Source: Dreissena polymorpha (taxonomy: Eukaryota; Mollusca; Bivalvia; Myida; Dreissenidae). Taken from it: a DNA stretch of 64,000 nt. Location: the NCBI RefSeq assembly GCF_020536995.1, contig NC_068356.1:88091441-88155440 (forward strand). Direction: 5' to 3'. Below the pieces are notes generated by a model that did not search any database, was not told the DNA's origin, and saw only the letters and a list, made by a program, of their open reading frames with translations. Of the stretch, positions 36,906-49,500 are shown piece by piece. The position numbers and the translations under genes were made by a program. Positions within the stretch are counted from its first letter, which is position 1; every line of letters starts with the position of its first letter.

Positions 36906-37629
36906 GCGGTGGTGGTGAGAATGGGGAGAAGAAAGAGGAGATGCAGGGGGAAGAGGAATTTGATCTATACGTTTTATGCAAGGTCTTCTTATAGTATACC
37001 TACATTCATATTGCGGGAACATAAATGAACACTGTAACAGGCATTTACTTTTGTTATCTATACCAATTAATACAATTTGAACTTAACGCGGTTAATATAC
37101 TTAAAATATTCGGTTTTCGGTAAACATAACTTAAGGCAACCTGTATTTTCAAAATATAACAAATTTCTATAAAGATGTATATCGCGAACCAATCTCAAGT
37201 TTAAAAACAATATCAAATTACAGCGTTCCCTAATATGACGTTCCCTATAAATGGATCGTTACAAAACAATATCAGTTGACACCGTTACCGTATATAAGGC
37301 TACTTAACAATATTGACTGTGTGAGCGTTCTTCAGACCTCCCCTGGTACTACCCAAGAAACGGACTCGAAATCTCCCCTTTTCTTTCGATGAAATCGAGC
37401 TTAAATACGTATGATTAAACTAAACAACAGCAAATTAAAACGTGACCTCAAAGAACGCTACTAAACAATATCAACTGAAAACATTACCTTAAATAACGCT
37501 TCTAAACAATATCGATCAACAATTTATCCGCTATCAATATTAAAAGTGACAACCTGGCAACTTAAAACACTATTTAAATTAAATGGTTGGCTGATTTTTA
37601 TCAGATGAGAGAAGCAACTGCATAACTTC

Positions 37630-37800
37630 CTTGTGTGACACTCAATGGGGAAAAATCACACACCGCACTCTTTGTTACACGATGTTAAATTAAATCACCA
37701 TGTGAGCAAGTCGAACATGAGTAAACATTCTCACCAACACTTAGTATAACTTTTTTCGTATAAAAGTGATGCTTAAGCAGTCAGTCGGTGTTTTTAGAGT
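37630..37800 (+). repeat. Uninterrupted copy of the repeat at 7380-8095
   Basis: Shares gtgtgacactcaatggggaa through gatgcttaagcagtcagtcg, but has only ttttttcgtataaaa where the other copy carries a 0.53-kb insertion. Confidence 0.85.
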
Positions 37801-38204
37801 CAACAATTATTTTTTTAATACCATATTCACTGAAAGAGCGTAAGTAAAAATCCGATATTCACTGACTGTGGACGAAAGTAAACAAATGCCATATTTACTG
37901 ACTGTGTGCGTATGTCAGTCTCTTGAAGTGGTACTTGTATTTGTCGAATGATGAATGTAGAACAATGGATTCATACTTGCTGTAATTACTATATTTATAT
38001 TAGAGAGTTACATGTTAGATTTGTCCTGTTGATACCATTACATTGGTGATAAAATCTTTTGTTTTATTCTGCCATTACATTATTTAAATTGTATAGCAAA
38101 TGGCCATGACGCGTATGCATTATATGCTTTTTTACTAACATTGGTACAGACTGTTACTTGCACAAATGCTTTCATGTGTATATATTTTTTCGGCATAGCT
38201 GTTT

Positions 38205-39373
38205 AACGTCACTTTTGACCTTACCTTTGTAAGTGTCAAATAAAAATAAAATTTCCCGCGGCTAGACACGAATGAATACACTTCATTTATTCCATCGGCT
38301 GATTTGAGCATACCACCAGAACATTGGAAACATGACCGCGTCATTGCAACATTGTTCTACTGTGTGTTCAGCATGAAACGATGTTATCTCTAATGAAAAA
38401 GCTTGATAGATAGAACAGTTTTACACTCAACTCTTGACATCAATACAGTTTGTGCGTGCACCTTTTAAAGGATTGCCAGCAGCCAGAGCGTTTGTACTTA
38501 AAGGCTATGTTCTCATATTTAGTAATTACATGTGTACTTCCATAGTCCTGTCTGTGTACTAGTATATGTAAGTTCATAAAAGTATCGTTTTTCCCTATCC
38601 TGATATTCGTTTTGGCCAAACCATTTTAAATCGTTTTCGAAATTGAACATTTAACATGTAAAAATATTAAGTTTTAAACAAGCCGTCGTTCCAGCAGTGG
38701 AAGCGTGGCCTCACTTTAATGCATTGCATTCCAACCCGCAAGGTATCAGGGTCAGTTCGCGGCTAGTAAAATAATCGTTATAAATATAGACGCTATCGCG
38801 TGAACTAGGTGAACTAGAATTTTCTTTACACCAGAAATATGTTAAATGAAGATATTCACCGATATAGTTTTGGTATGTCAATAATAGATTCTTAACGTGT
38901 TTCAACAATACCATGATAAATATTATTTTTGATTAATTTAACAAGAATTATTCCACCATAATGACTAAAGTTTTAAGCATGAGCGCGATGATTCTCGATA
39001 CTGTTAATTATCCAATTAAATACTAATGCCCGACAAACCACTAAAACAGGTTTGTTCGAAGAACGCGCGTATAAATATTTAAAATATGTACGGATATTGC
39101 GCGTGTGGCCGGTAGACTCATATGTTTTAATTTCACTTCCATTCTTCTTTTGGTTTTCTGTTTTGTAGCTATAGGTTAAGAACCAGCAATATGTAACAAT
39201 GTAAAATAAGCTGCGAAAACTCCGCGTAACATCCCGTACTGCGTGTGATGCAGCTAAGAACTGCACAGAAAAAGACATTCGCTATCGTTGATCTCATTCA
39301 TTGAACTCTTTACCTTTCACCAACTCCAACCACAATCAACGCCGTATATCTTTTTTAAAAGATATTTCTTGTT
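38205..39373. repeat. Right arm of the large inverted repeat
   Basis: Complement of 34021-35073; ends gatatttcttgtt at 39361-39373. It carries about 110 extra bases (38580-38690). The spacer of 3.1 kb between arms holds DUOXA exon 1. Confidence 0.9.
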
Positions 39374-39379
39374 AATAAT

Positions 39380-40200
39380 CACACAAGTATTATTAGTTGT
39401 TCGCGTAGCGTAGCGAACAGCTAATGTTGTTGCTGAAAATTTCATGTCGATTCGCTGCTTTCTACTGAAAGCCTACTGCCCGTCACACATGCCGTATCCG
39501 CGCGAGTAAGAGTTGTTTAATTTATGCAAGAGGTTTGAGTTCTCCAACTATATTCATTCACAAATCGAAACATTATGTGAATATCGTGTTAAATGGAATA
39601 GTTACGAACGGAGCTTATATAGAAAAGAATCAATAAACAATGATTGTATTATACGTGTCGCGGAAGAGATTGTTTATGAATGATTAAAAAAGTCCACTTC
39701 CAGCTGCATCTTAATGACGTAGTACAGGTCATTCATAATCTGAGGCTATTAATAGATTCGGGAAAACAACGCAATAGTATAAGGTTACGCTTGTTTATAT
39801 TCCCAATTTATAAAACGTTGAACATGAGTTCAACAATAACTTCAGGGATACGATAGACAACAACAAAAATACTTCATAATTGCTTAAACCGAATGTAACA
39901 AACAATTAAATATAACACGAATGATCTGTTTCGTAACCTCGTTCATGCTTCTGCAGCGGGGATTTCTGGGAAACGTTCTTTTGTTCTCAACAGATAGCGG
40001 CGATTTTTTGTATTTACGGTTGCTAATAACGCAATAGTAGAAGATAAAGCTTGTTTATATTCACAGTTCTCAAATAAAACGTTCGGCATGAGTTCACAAA
40101 TTACTACAGGTATACTATAGACAACCTCAAAATGCTTTATAATCGCAAAAACCGAAAACAACTAAATATTACAAGAAATATCTTTTAAAAATGTAGTCGG
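39380..40200. repeat. Hairpin followed by two diverged 260-bp tandem units
   Basis: GTTCGCgtagcgtaGCGAAC at 39399-39419 forms a hairpin. Units at 39767-39900 and 40027-40160 share cgcaatagta, gcttgtttatattc, cgatagacaac and gcttaaaccgaa-type text. This may be another tandem-repeat element, but no 3' end was found. Confidence 0.55.
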
Positions 40201-42216
40201 CGTAAACGCTGACTTTGAAATAAAGTTTGCAATTTACTTTTCTAAATAAATAAATAAAATGAAAACAAACATTTAACTAATGTGTTTTTTTCACTCGTAA
40301 GTTGCATATTCACCGCATGATATGTGTGTTATCATTGTCAAACCACACATTAGTGTAAATAGATAAAAAAAATACTACGGGAGTGCACATCATATGTGTC
40401 CTCACATGCCATATTATGAGTATATTTCTTTACTATCGAAATATATCGTATGTTAATAATTAATTTAAACGCAGTTTTCTTTCTTATACATTTAAATCAA
40501 GGTTTCATAGCCGCGTCATGCGAAATGGGTCTTATGCGTTTCGGCCAGCGTTTTTTAAACCAACCATGTGCATTTGCGCAGTCAGGTCAGAGGCGATGCT
40601 GTTTGCTATAAAATCACTCAATATGTTATGGTCTCATTATGTATCTCCTGACCAGACTGATTGATGCGCAGGCTGAGTGGGCTATATATATATATAGATG
40701 GGCGCATATGGAATAAGACCAACTTTCGCATGACGAGGGTCATTAAAAATCTCATTGCGAATTGTTAATGGCACATTTTAGCACAATGCTTTTCTATACA
40801 AAATTGAATTCCAAATAGCAAATGGAACGATTTCCAGACGTGTTGACCGAGTGCGGCAAACATTGTGGTTGGATAATTAAACGATTTTTCTCTTATCGTG
40901 ACACTATACTTTTTCGGTAATGATTGTTTTCTCATCTTGAAAGAAAAACTGAAATTCTGCAAGATATATTTTAACGCGTAATTGTAACTGAGCCACAATT
41001 TGTGTCGTTTGAACATACAGAGAGTAGTCCGGAATTCCTTACACTGAACAGTGCTACATCCTTTGCGCTGAGCACAGACACAGTGATGTAGACAAAGTTT
41101 TATCTCAAATCAGCCTATGAAATATTCGAAAGTATTCATGCGTGTCTGTTGGCGTTATGTAAAAGTCATTCAGATGAAACGCTGAGTAAAACGGCTAAGC
41201 CGAAAAAGCGCATAAGTCTTCTATACCTATGTTTAGGTCAGAGTTGTTGACACCGTGTGAACTGCTAGGGTTACAAGTAATGCATTAACAACAATGTACG
41301 CGTCAACAGGGCTGTCTTGATGACTACCTTATACGTAAGTAAAAAGTATTGCTCACCGATTTATTTTGTATTTATGTTCATCAATGATCTTATTGTATAT
41401 TTTGAATTTGTATATGGTGTTTAAACTCAAAAGTTGTGTACAGGGAATTTTCATCATGAATTAATATTGTTTGTGAGATAGGTATTCGTATTCCAACAAT
41501 ATTCATTTAATATGATGGAGATTGCAAATTGTCTTTATATTCAGTTCTCACTACTATGTTCATCATACTTTCTATGCTTTCAGAACGTCCAAAAAGGGCC
41601 ATGTTGTTGTTATTTTGTCTAAGTTATCTCTATGAAATAAATAGGATGATAAAATGCACACAAAGCTCGACCCGTGCGTTATGACACACTCTTTATAAAT
41701 CTGAATGGCGTGTGTTCATTTCAAACTTGCGATTAATTTTGAAAAAAGAATTGCGTCTTAAATTATGCAATATAGCGTACAACTGCAGTGCCTAAAGCGC
41801 GTTGATTTTTATCATGCACTTATTCGAGATAACGGCGAAGTCTTTGTTTCTCGCTTAAGTACATTAGACCATTTCATCAATTTTACATTTTCAAACTTAT
41901 CAACAACTTTAAATCTCCGATACGACTTTGACTGCTTGTACGTATGTTTGCTTAACAGGTAAACACTGGATTTAAGAGTATAATTGCAACAATTTCTTAA
42001 CTTCGTTTCTGCATTATTGAAATAACTATCGAAATTGCTCAGTATAAAATCCGTATGCGTAATTTAAGAATACTCTCAATGAAACTACGCAAACCGCCAA
42101 ACAGTATGCACAAATTAATGCACTATGAATTAACTTACCAAACAAAATAATATTATGTTAACTTAAAGGAAGTAAAACTTTAACTTTAAGAAACGTTAAC
42201 TGACCTTAAAATAGGT
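40201..42216. other. Intergenic sequence without recognised gene or repeat ends
   Basis: Only short chance frames. A short TA run with gggctatatatatatataga is at 40680-40698. Nothing else supported. Confidence 0.4.
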
Positions 42217-42482
42217 TTAATGTTTAAATCTATTACCTTCACAGTTCACTTCAATAATACAGGTTCGCTCATCAGAATGGCAACGAAAACAGATAACCAG
42301 TTCTTCAGAATTATCCTGTTTCTTTATAACACTTTTTAAAGCATCCAAAATGGTGGTTTGACAAACAGAAAGAAAATCTACTGTAAATGTTTGACTTTCA
42401 GTTATAAACTTCCGGATTGGTGACACATTAAGTAAGTGGCTTGTAACGCTTGTGTTTAAGTTTATAAATAGGCCTCGACTTT
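42217..42482 (-). other. Candidate coding exon of an unrecognised minus-strand gene
   Basis: An open minus-strand frame of about 88 codons reads SPIRKFITESQTFTVDFLSV, LDALKSVIKKQ and LVICFRCHSDERTCIIEVN, and meets a GTAATA donor near 42236. Composition looks protein-like, but the frame has no ATG and begins right after a stop, so it would need an upstream splice acceptor. No family was recognised. It could equally be chance. Confidence 0.25.
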
Positions 42483-43429
42483 ACCAACCACACAAAATGG
42501 CGGCGACATCTACTTTCACTTTAACCATTTACTGCGCCCGCCACTGAGCATGCGCATACTTGGTTTTACATGCTATTTTTAGTTGGGCGACGGTGGACCA
42601 ACGTCCATATGTAAGACACTAGTTAGCGTTTCTAGCGTTGGAGGTTCAGCGCCATTTAAAAGTATGAATTATATAAGATTATTATATATAATATGTAAGT
42701 ATCTGCGTTTAATTATTGCATATATACCTTTTATAATATAGAGAGGCAAAATAGCGCATGTTGTTAACGCTATTGATGTTTGCTGAATATACTACAGGTA
42801 AAACTCTGCTTTTGAGGGCGGGATATTGCCTTAAACGTGCGCACTAAATGCGTATAAGGGTATACAGAAGGTTAAAAATGGGTAAATGTGTTGTCACTTA
42901 CTGACATAAGTATGTGCACTTCGTTCTGTTTACCCGGCTAACCCAGGAACAGTGAGAGTTAGTTGACTGAGCGCTGCGAAAACGGCGAGAAAATGAACTA
43001 AACAAACATAAATGTAGCATGTTTGTGGAAAAAAAGCTGTCATATTGATGTTTGTAGTTATTCGTTATGTATGCAGAACATGCTCTCGCATCCACACCTG
43101 CATCACTTGGACCTTTTAGAAAAATACTCTATATATATTTAAATTTATACTTTATATGAAGAATATAATATTCATAGTATGGGTATTTTTGTATCTTGTA
43201 AAAACGATAAAATGCATTGTAAGCACGTTGTTTTTTATTCTTGTGACTTAAAGAGTGTGACTTAAAGCGTGAAAATAACGCGAAAGTAATTTTAAATTGA
43301 CTATATTTCGGCTCAAGCCTGTTACTTTGTATCAATCTCCCCGCAGAGTTGTCTTTTCACTCTTTTATGTATTGTGACCGACGTGCACGCGGACAAGACG
43401 AATACCGAAGTTATTTACCAATAGTTCTA

Positions 43430-43512
43430 TTTATAGCTATCCAATCAAAATGGCGTTTACTCATGTGATGTTTCCAATAAAAAACAACATGGCTGACCGA
43501 AAATGAAAGAAA
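43430..43512 (+). promoter_or_regulatory. FNIP proximal 5' region with CCAAT box, M-box and uORF
   Basis: A CCAAT box is at 43441-43445 and a TCATGTGA M-box (MiT/TFE family core CATGTG) at 43461-43468. A five-codon upstream frame (ATG to TGA) spans 43489-43506, ending six bases before the FNIP start. Transcription start is unknown, so whether the uORF is in the mRNA is inference. Confidence 0.45.
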
Positions 43513-43598
43513 ATGGCATTTATTCAAAAATTGTTTAATAACAATAAACTCAGGCGTCAGAATCAAGCAAGATTACCGTACAACGAGTCAACAACAGA
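43513..43598 (+). CDS. FNIP: FNIP coding exon 1 (residues 1-29)
   Basis: Encodes [18 protein letters not shown] and ends at a GTATGT donor in phase 2. The ATG at 43513 is chosen because it gives the family start. Earlier ATGs at 43489 and 43503 open only very short frames. Confidence 0.9.
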
Positions 43599-46500
43599 GT
43601 ATGTATTATCAACGATTACATTGATTACACGAAACCTTTCTTTTTGAAATTGTTTGACAAATCTTGAAATGATAGTGTCACATGACATCGAAATCATCAC
43701 AAGACTATGATCAATCACGCAGCTATCACATTTGTAAACACGATTAGGAGATTAACAGCAGATACCTTATAGAATATTGATAACTAATTTAACACTCACA
43801 AATCACCGCATATGTCTTTTAAATATGGGTGCCCTTTAGAAACAAACGTTAATTAAAGCATTTTAAATACACTAATCAGATCGACGATTAATACAAAATC
43901 AATGAACAGTCTTAACTTGGGTAGTTGTGTGTAAGGAAAAATGTTGTAGGAGGCTGTGTGTGAGTAAGATACCTTTGTGTGTCACATGGCCAATGGGACA
44001 TGGTACAGTCATATGATTTGTTAGTGTCCACATTCAAGTTCAGTGCACGGTAACGACTAACAGTTATTGATAGAGTGCATTCATACTTATGATGGATATT
44101 CTAAAAAATGTTCTAGACAATAATTCATTCATTTGATTGTAAATGAAAGTTCTTCTTAACAATTTTAACAAGATGCCTGTTCACCTATATCATATAAATC
44201 AGTATGAGATTGTAAAGGATATGAAGATGCATTTTCACCATTTTCATGCAGATCCAACCAGGTAAATTTGAAATTATCTGATTTGAATATAATATTTATT
44301 TATTTATTAACCCTTTGCATGCTGGGAAATTTGTTGTCTGCTACAATGTTGTCTGCTGAATTTCTAAAATTAGCATTTTCTTCGATTTTTTTTTCAAAAA
44401 ATACTATCAGAATACCAAACAGTTTGGATCCTGGTGAGACGCCACGTTTTGTGGCGGCTTATCTCGATCCAAACTGTTTGCAGAGGCCTTCAAAATTCGG
44501 TTCCAGCACTGAAAGAGTTAATTGAAATGGAAATCATCCAACATATTAATGCCCCCTAAAAATGCAGCGTTGTATTTATAATTTTGTTTTTTTTCTTTTA
44601 AAATGGTGGCATTGAGGTATGATTAGCAGAAAAACAGGTTCATGTCCTAGCAATTTGTTACATATCAGGCTTGGCACACATATTATATTATTCTAAGCCT
44701 CACCTGATTATATATTGAAAAAAATTACAGTAACCCGTTATTCTCTTTGAAAGAATAAAAGGTACAATCTTTAACATATTTCTTGTGACTATTAAAACTT
44801 TAAGCTGGAAGAAGCCACATTTTGATGCGAAGTCGCTTCGTCTTGTCCTGTTTATCGACAGCGACACTAAAGGAAGAAGGCTAGTCTTTGATTCTAAAGC
44901 TCTTGTCAGGGAGGATGGAAAGGTAATTTAGTGCATGTCATCCCAGTGTTTATTGTCCTCAAAATTCAGCGACATATAATTTATTATTTTGACACTTTTT
45001 TTAAATAACCATATTTAAATATTTAAAAAATATATTTTACACAACTTGGAAACAAAATGGATAGTCTGTGTAAAAATCTTTTTAAAGCATTATCATTAAA
45101 TGTTAACCTCTGTTTCAAATGTAAAAAAAATGGTTCAAATTGTTTTATGGGCTGTTCATGGAAAAAATATTTTTGCATATGTTTTTCAGTGTTGTTTAAA
45201 GAAGGACCGATCACCCCATAAAAAACATTCATCAGATGAAAATGCAATTAAGCACAATGTTTCCAGCAAGAAATGCTTCAGTTACCAGGTAAATCATTAC
45301 TTAGTATAAATTTGTTGAGAACTGTTTGCTTTGTATCCTACAAAAAAAAATGTCCATTGTATACCTTAAATAATGTGGATGTCAATTATTCATTTAAAAA
45401 ATTGAGTAAACACTTGTAATCTAGTACATAATTTTAAATGAAAACATGACAGTTATATTTTAGGCTTATAACAATCTACCCTAATTCTGGTCTAATATTA
45501 TCTTACCTGTTTTGTGAATTTCTAATATTGAATAGAATGAGAATAACAATATCACCGGTATATAGTCTTATAAAGAATGCATGGTTGTAATATGATGTAA
45601 TGGATATTGTACAAGCCTTGCATCTGCATAGTCCTGTGTTAGATTTAAGAAGCAATCGTGAAATCTGCCCTAATATTCTTATTACTGTTTCTTCGCAGGA
45701 AACGGACAATCAACTTAAAAATACATGAGATTAAAAAAATAATATACATGCATACAATCTCTAGTTTTTTACTCATCTTTTGTTCAGCCACAAAAAACTG
45801 GGTCAGACAAGAAGAAACTTGAGGAGATAATGTTTGGTGCACTGGGCGTGGCTTACAAGGGAACCTCCTTCAAGGTCCACGTCACCCGATCCCCGCCACA
45901 GCTCATGATCACTAAGGTGTGTTGTCGTTTTTATATGCAAAATTTATTTTCTCTGTAGAATGTTGCATGCATACATGCAAGCATTTCATAGAGTAATATA
46001 ATGTTCATATGCTATCATTTCATATACAGATGTTAAGCAGCTGCTACTTGATGGGTTTATACAAATAATTGTCAACATATAGAACATTCATATACAATTC
46101 TAATAATTGTATATTTTAATTATTTTACCAATTGTATCACTAAGGTTTTTGTACCTGAGAAACCAAAGAATTTTGAAAGCCTTTGCAAACAGTTTGAATC
46201 CAGATGAGACGCCACAGAACATGGCGTCTCATCAGGATCCAAACTGTTTGCAATTATGATAGTATTCTTTGAAAAAAATCGAAGAAAATGCTAATTTAAG
46301 AAATTCAGCAGACAACATTTTAGCAGACTACAAATTTCCCAGCATGCAAAGGGTTAATAATTTTACCAATTGTATCACTAAGGTTTTTGTACCCGAGAAA
46401 CCAAAGAAGCTGATGGCTGCAGCAGGGGAGTGTGAGGACAATAGCTTCTCGAGCGTGACAGACATTGCTAACCCAATACCCAGAGGGCTATCAATATCAC

Positions 46501-49500
46501 AAGGCAGCGAGAGCAGTCCAGTAGATGTTCCCTCTCCTGCGCAGGCTAGCTGGAGGACTAGCATGGACATGATTGACGAGGATAGCGGTCTCGCGTCGCT
46601 GACTTCGTTAACTTCGAGCGGGAGTTTTCAGGGAAGCTACAGCGGTAGCCGCGGCAGTAACTACGCAAAACGTATCATTCGCGGTCAGACGACGTCGCTT
46701 GATGGTCATGGACGACGAGGCAGTCAGCAGGATAATATATTTCTGGAATTTTCCGCTTCAAAAATGCCAAAGAAGGTTAAGATTGCCATAGCGTGCATAT
46801 TTGACACTTTATCTGAAAAAGGCGAGAAGACAAGTGGGCTTTTCGAGAGTTTTTTCTTCTCCCATATTGCCCTGTTTGAGAGTCACCTGGAGCAGATGAG
46901 ACGGGAAATCGAGCAGACGTACTACTGTGGCTCGAAACATGCCTTCTACCCCGTCATCATCGAGGTAAGACATTTCATGTGATAATTATCTTGACTTCAT
47001 CACAATTCAGTTAAATAATACATTTTTGAAAAACAAAGTTGAAGTTTTCAGCTAAAATTTAATTACAATTGTATACTCTATAAGTGTATGGTTTATGTTT
47101 ATTTTACACATTATAGGCTGCTGCTTTGGTAAAAAAAATAATTCTACCTGTAATTCTTTGAGGCTACTAAACTTCCTTTCAGCCTGAAAACTTAACTTTA
47201 TAATTTCTGGCTAATGCATGATGAAAGTTAAATTTTTCTTTTGATGTTCAATCCGGCCATGTTATGCATTTCTTAAAAAGTGTATGTATTTTAAATGGTT
47301 TAGTCGCCAAAAGCAACTTGTTCAGTCCTTAGGGCCTGTATTTACCAAACCATTCTTAGACTTAAGAATAAAGAATAGTCTTAGACTCAAAACAAATACC
47401 TGCAAATGTGTATGTATACAGGCTAAAATAGTGTTTATGCCATTAACATGCTGTCGGCTAAAACACGGTATTGGTGCTCATAAGGGAATTTTCATGTTAT
47501 ATGCATGAAAAAGAAAAAGTAAACACGATAAGAACCAATATTAAAGATTGGTAAGCCTGGCATATACCTCTCTTACTTTCCTGAAAATTTCAAGAGATTT
47601 GTGTAACCCATTCTTGAGATATGCATGGAAACTAGCTCTAAAAATGGCCATTTTTGAGCGTTATGCAGTCTCACTCGAAAAAAGCTTGAATATAAAGTAG
47701 AGAATTCTCAAATATCATACTGAAATTGTGCATTTATTGGTCTGGTTTTATTCAGAATTCTATCCTGCAAATGTTGCTTCTTGAATTAAAGAAATCGGTA
47801 AAATATTATGGATTTTATAAGCAAAATACCATCAGTAGAAGTTTTGTTTCAACACTGAAATTCAAACACTAATCTGTTGTTATATGCCAACATTGTGTAC
47901 AAAATGACATTAATTATAACTTTTATTGACATCTAGAACTCGACTGTATATTATAATAAGTAGTTAAACCATTTAAATCACATTTCTAGCAAAGATATTC
48001 GAATGAGAGCTTGTTCTTTGTCAAACTTTCCAGTTCTAAATTTTGTAGTGTCTGTAACCTTTACAAGTTTATATGGCAATAATTTTGTTGTTTCATTATG
48101 GAAAAGTATAACTCCTACATTGGCTCATGTGTATCCATGTGATGTCCAAGTTAGCCAAAATTGGTGGTGCTGTATTGTACCATTAAAAAACAGCAACTCA
48201 ATAAAAAAAGTTACAGACACTACAAAAATGTGTAAAAAATGAAGGAAAAAAATCCCTGTTCTATTTCTCATAAATATTTTGTTTTACTCATGAGAAACTT
48301 CCATCTTTTAAGTTGGAATGTTACATCATACATTGTGCAATAGATTAATGTGCAAAAAAAGGTAAAGCAAGACCTCTTGGGATGAAATAATGTAAGCATT
48401 ATTGTGGAATTCTTTTTTAAGAACAATTTATTTAGTATTTTGTATTACATTGCTGATGTCTAAGGTGCATTATTTAGACATTTTCTGTCTGAAATTTGAA
48501 ATATTTATCATAATAATGTAAATAAATTGTCTTCATAGTGTAGCTGTCTATAAACTGGCATTTTTTCAATTATCTCCTAGAATATGCAAATGGAAACATA
48601 GTTTTTTGCATTAAATATCATGAGAACAGTAAATCCAAACAAAACCATTTAAGAATTTACTGAGATCAGACACAATATCAAACAGTTTGTTTTGATGGTC
48701 ATATGGTTACAGACTCTACAATGCCTACACATTTAACTTATTATTGTTCATGCTATCAAAGAGCATATGAAATCATTTTTAAAGCTAAAGTGATGAGTTT
48801 TAACCATGTCTGAAGTAACTTCTGTTTTTTACTTTGATCCTAATGGCTGCATTTAATCATTTCCTTTGCTTATGAATGGATCAATGAAGACATGCGCACT
48901 GTATGCTTTACACTACATGTATATAAATTTACATTCTTATGCTTTAATTAGTAGCAGAAACTTTGAAGAAAGGAAAATGAATTTTGTTTCCGTTCTTGTT
49001 TCAGGAAGCATAGATAAATCAAGCAAAAAAGAAAAGATATAGAAGATATTTGTTGGATTCGGTGGATTATTGATTTTAATTCACGAGTGATCATATAAAA
49101 TAATATTTTCACGAGTGGCGCACCGATATTCCACCGAATCCAACAAATTTTCTTTTTGTTTTATGCTTTTTTTAAGAGTTTAACTAAAGAATCTCGCTGC
49201 GATAATGACGTCATTTCGTAAAACAATGACGTCATTTCACAGGAAACAGTGAAAATTATCAATAATTTTCACTGATAATTTTCACTGTTTGAAACAGTGA
49301 AATGATCAGTTTTAATTCACTTATATTTCTCTATAAACCACTGGAAAGCATAAAATAAAAAATAAGACTAGGTTTGGCTGCATGAAGGTTAAGCATTGGG
49401 AGAACAAACGAAAATATGAGAAGCTAAAATACAACTATGATGCCTTCGTAGCTGCTAGGCTAGAGCAAAAGAATTGAATCAAAGGACATTTTAGTGTTTG

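Larger units (their letters stand above)
36647..43512. other. Divergent intergenic region between DUOXA and FNIP starts
   Basis: 6.9 kb separates the two start codons. It holds a (CAT/ATG)n tract, half of a large inverted repeat and two 260-bp tandem copies near 39770-40160. No complete gene was recognised. AAAATGGCGGCG at about 42494-42505 resembles a YY1-type promoter motif and may mark a promoter near 42500. Confidence 0.5.

Noticed and set aside
36480-37022. 180-codon minus-strand frame with a polyhistidine stretch overlapping DUOXA exon 1
   Set aside because: The histidines come from (CAT)n, and the part over exon 1 is in the wrong frame relative to the conserved membrane segment.
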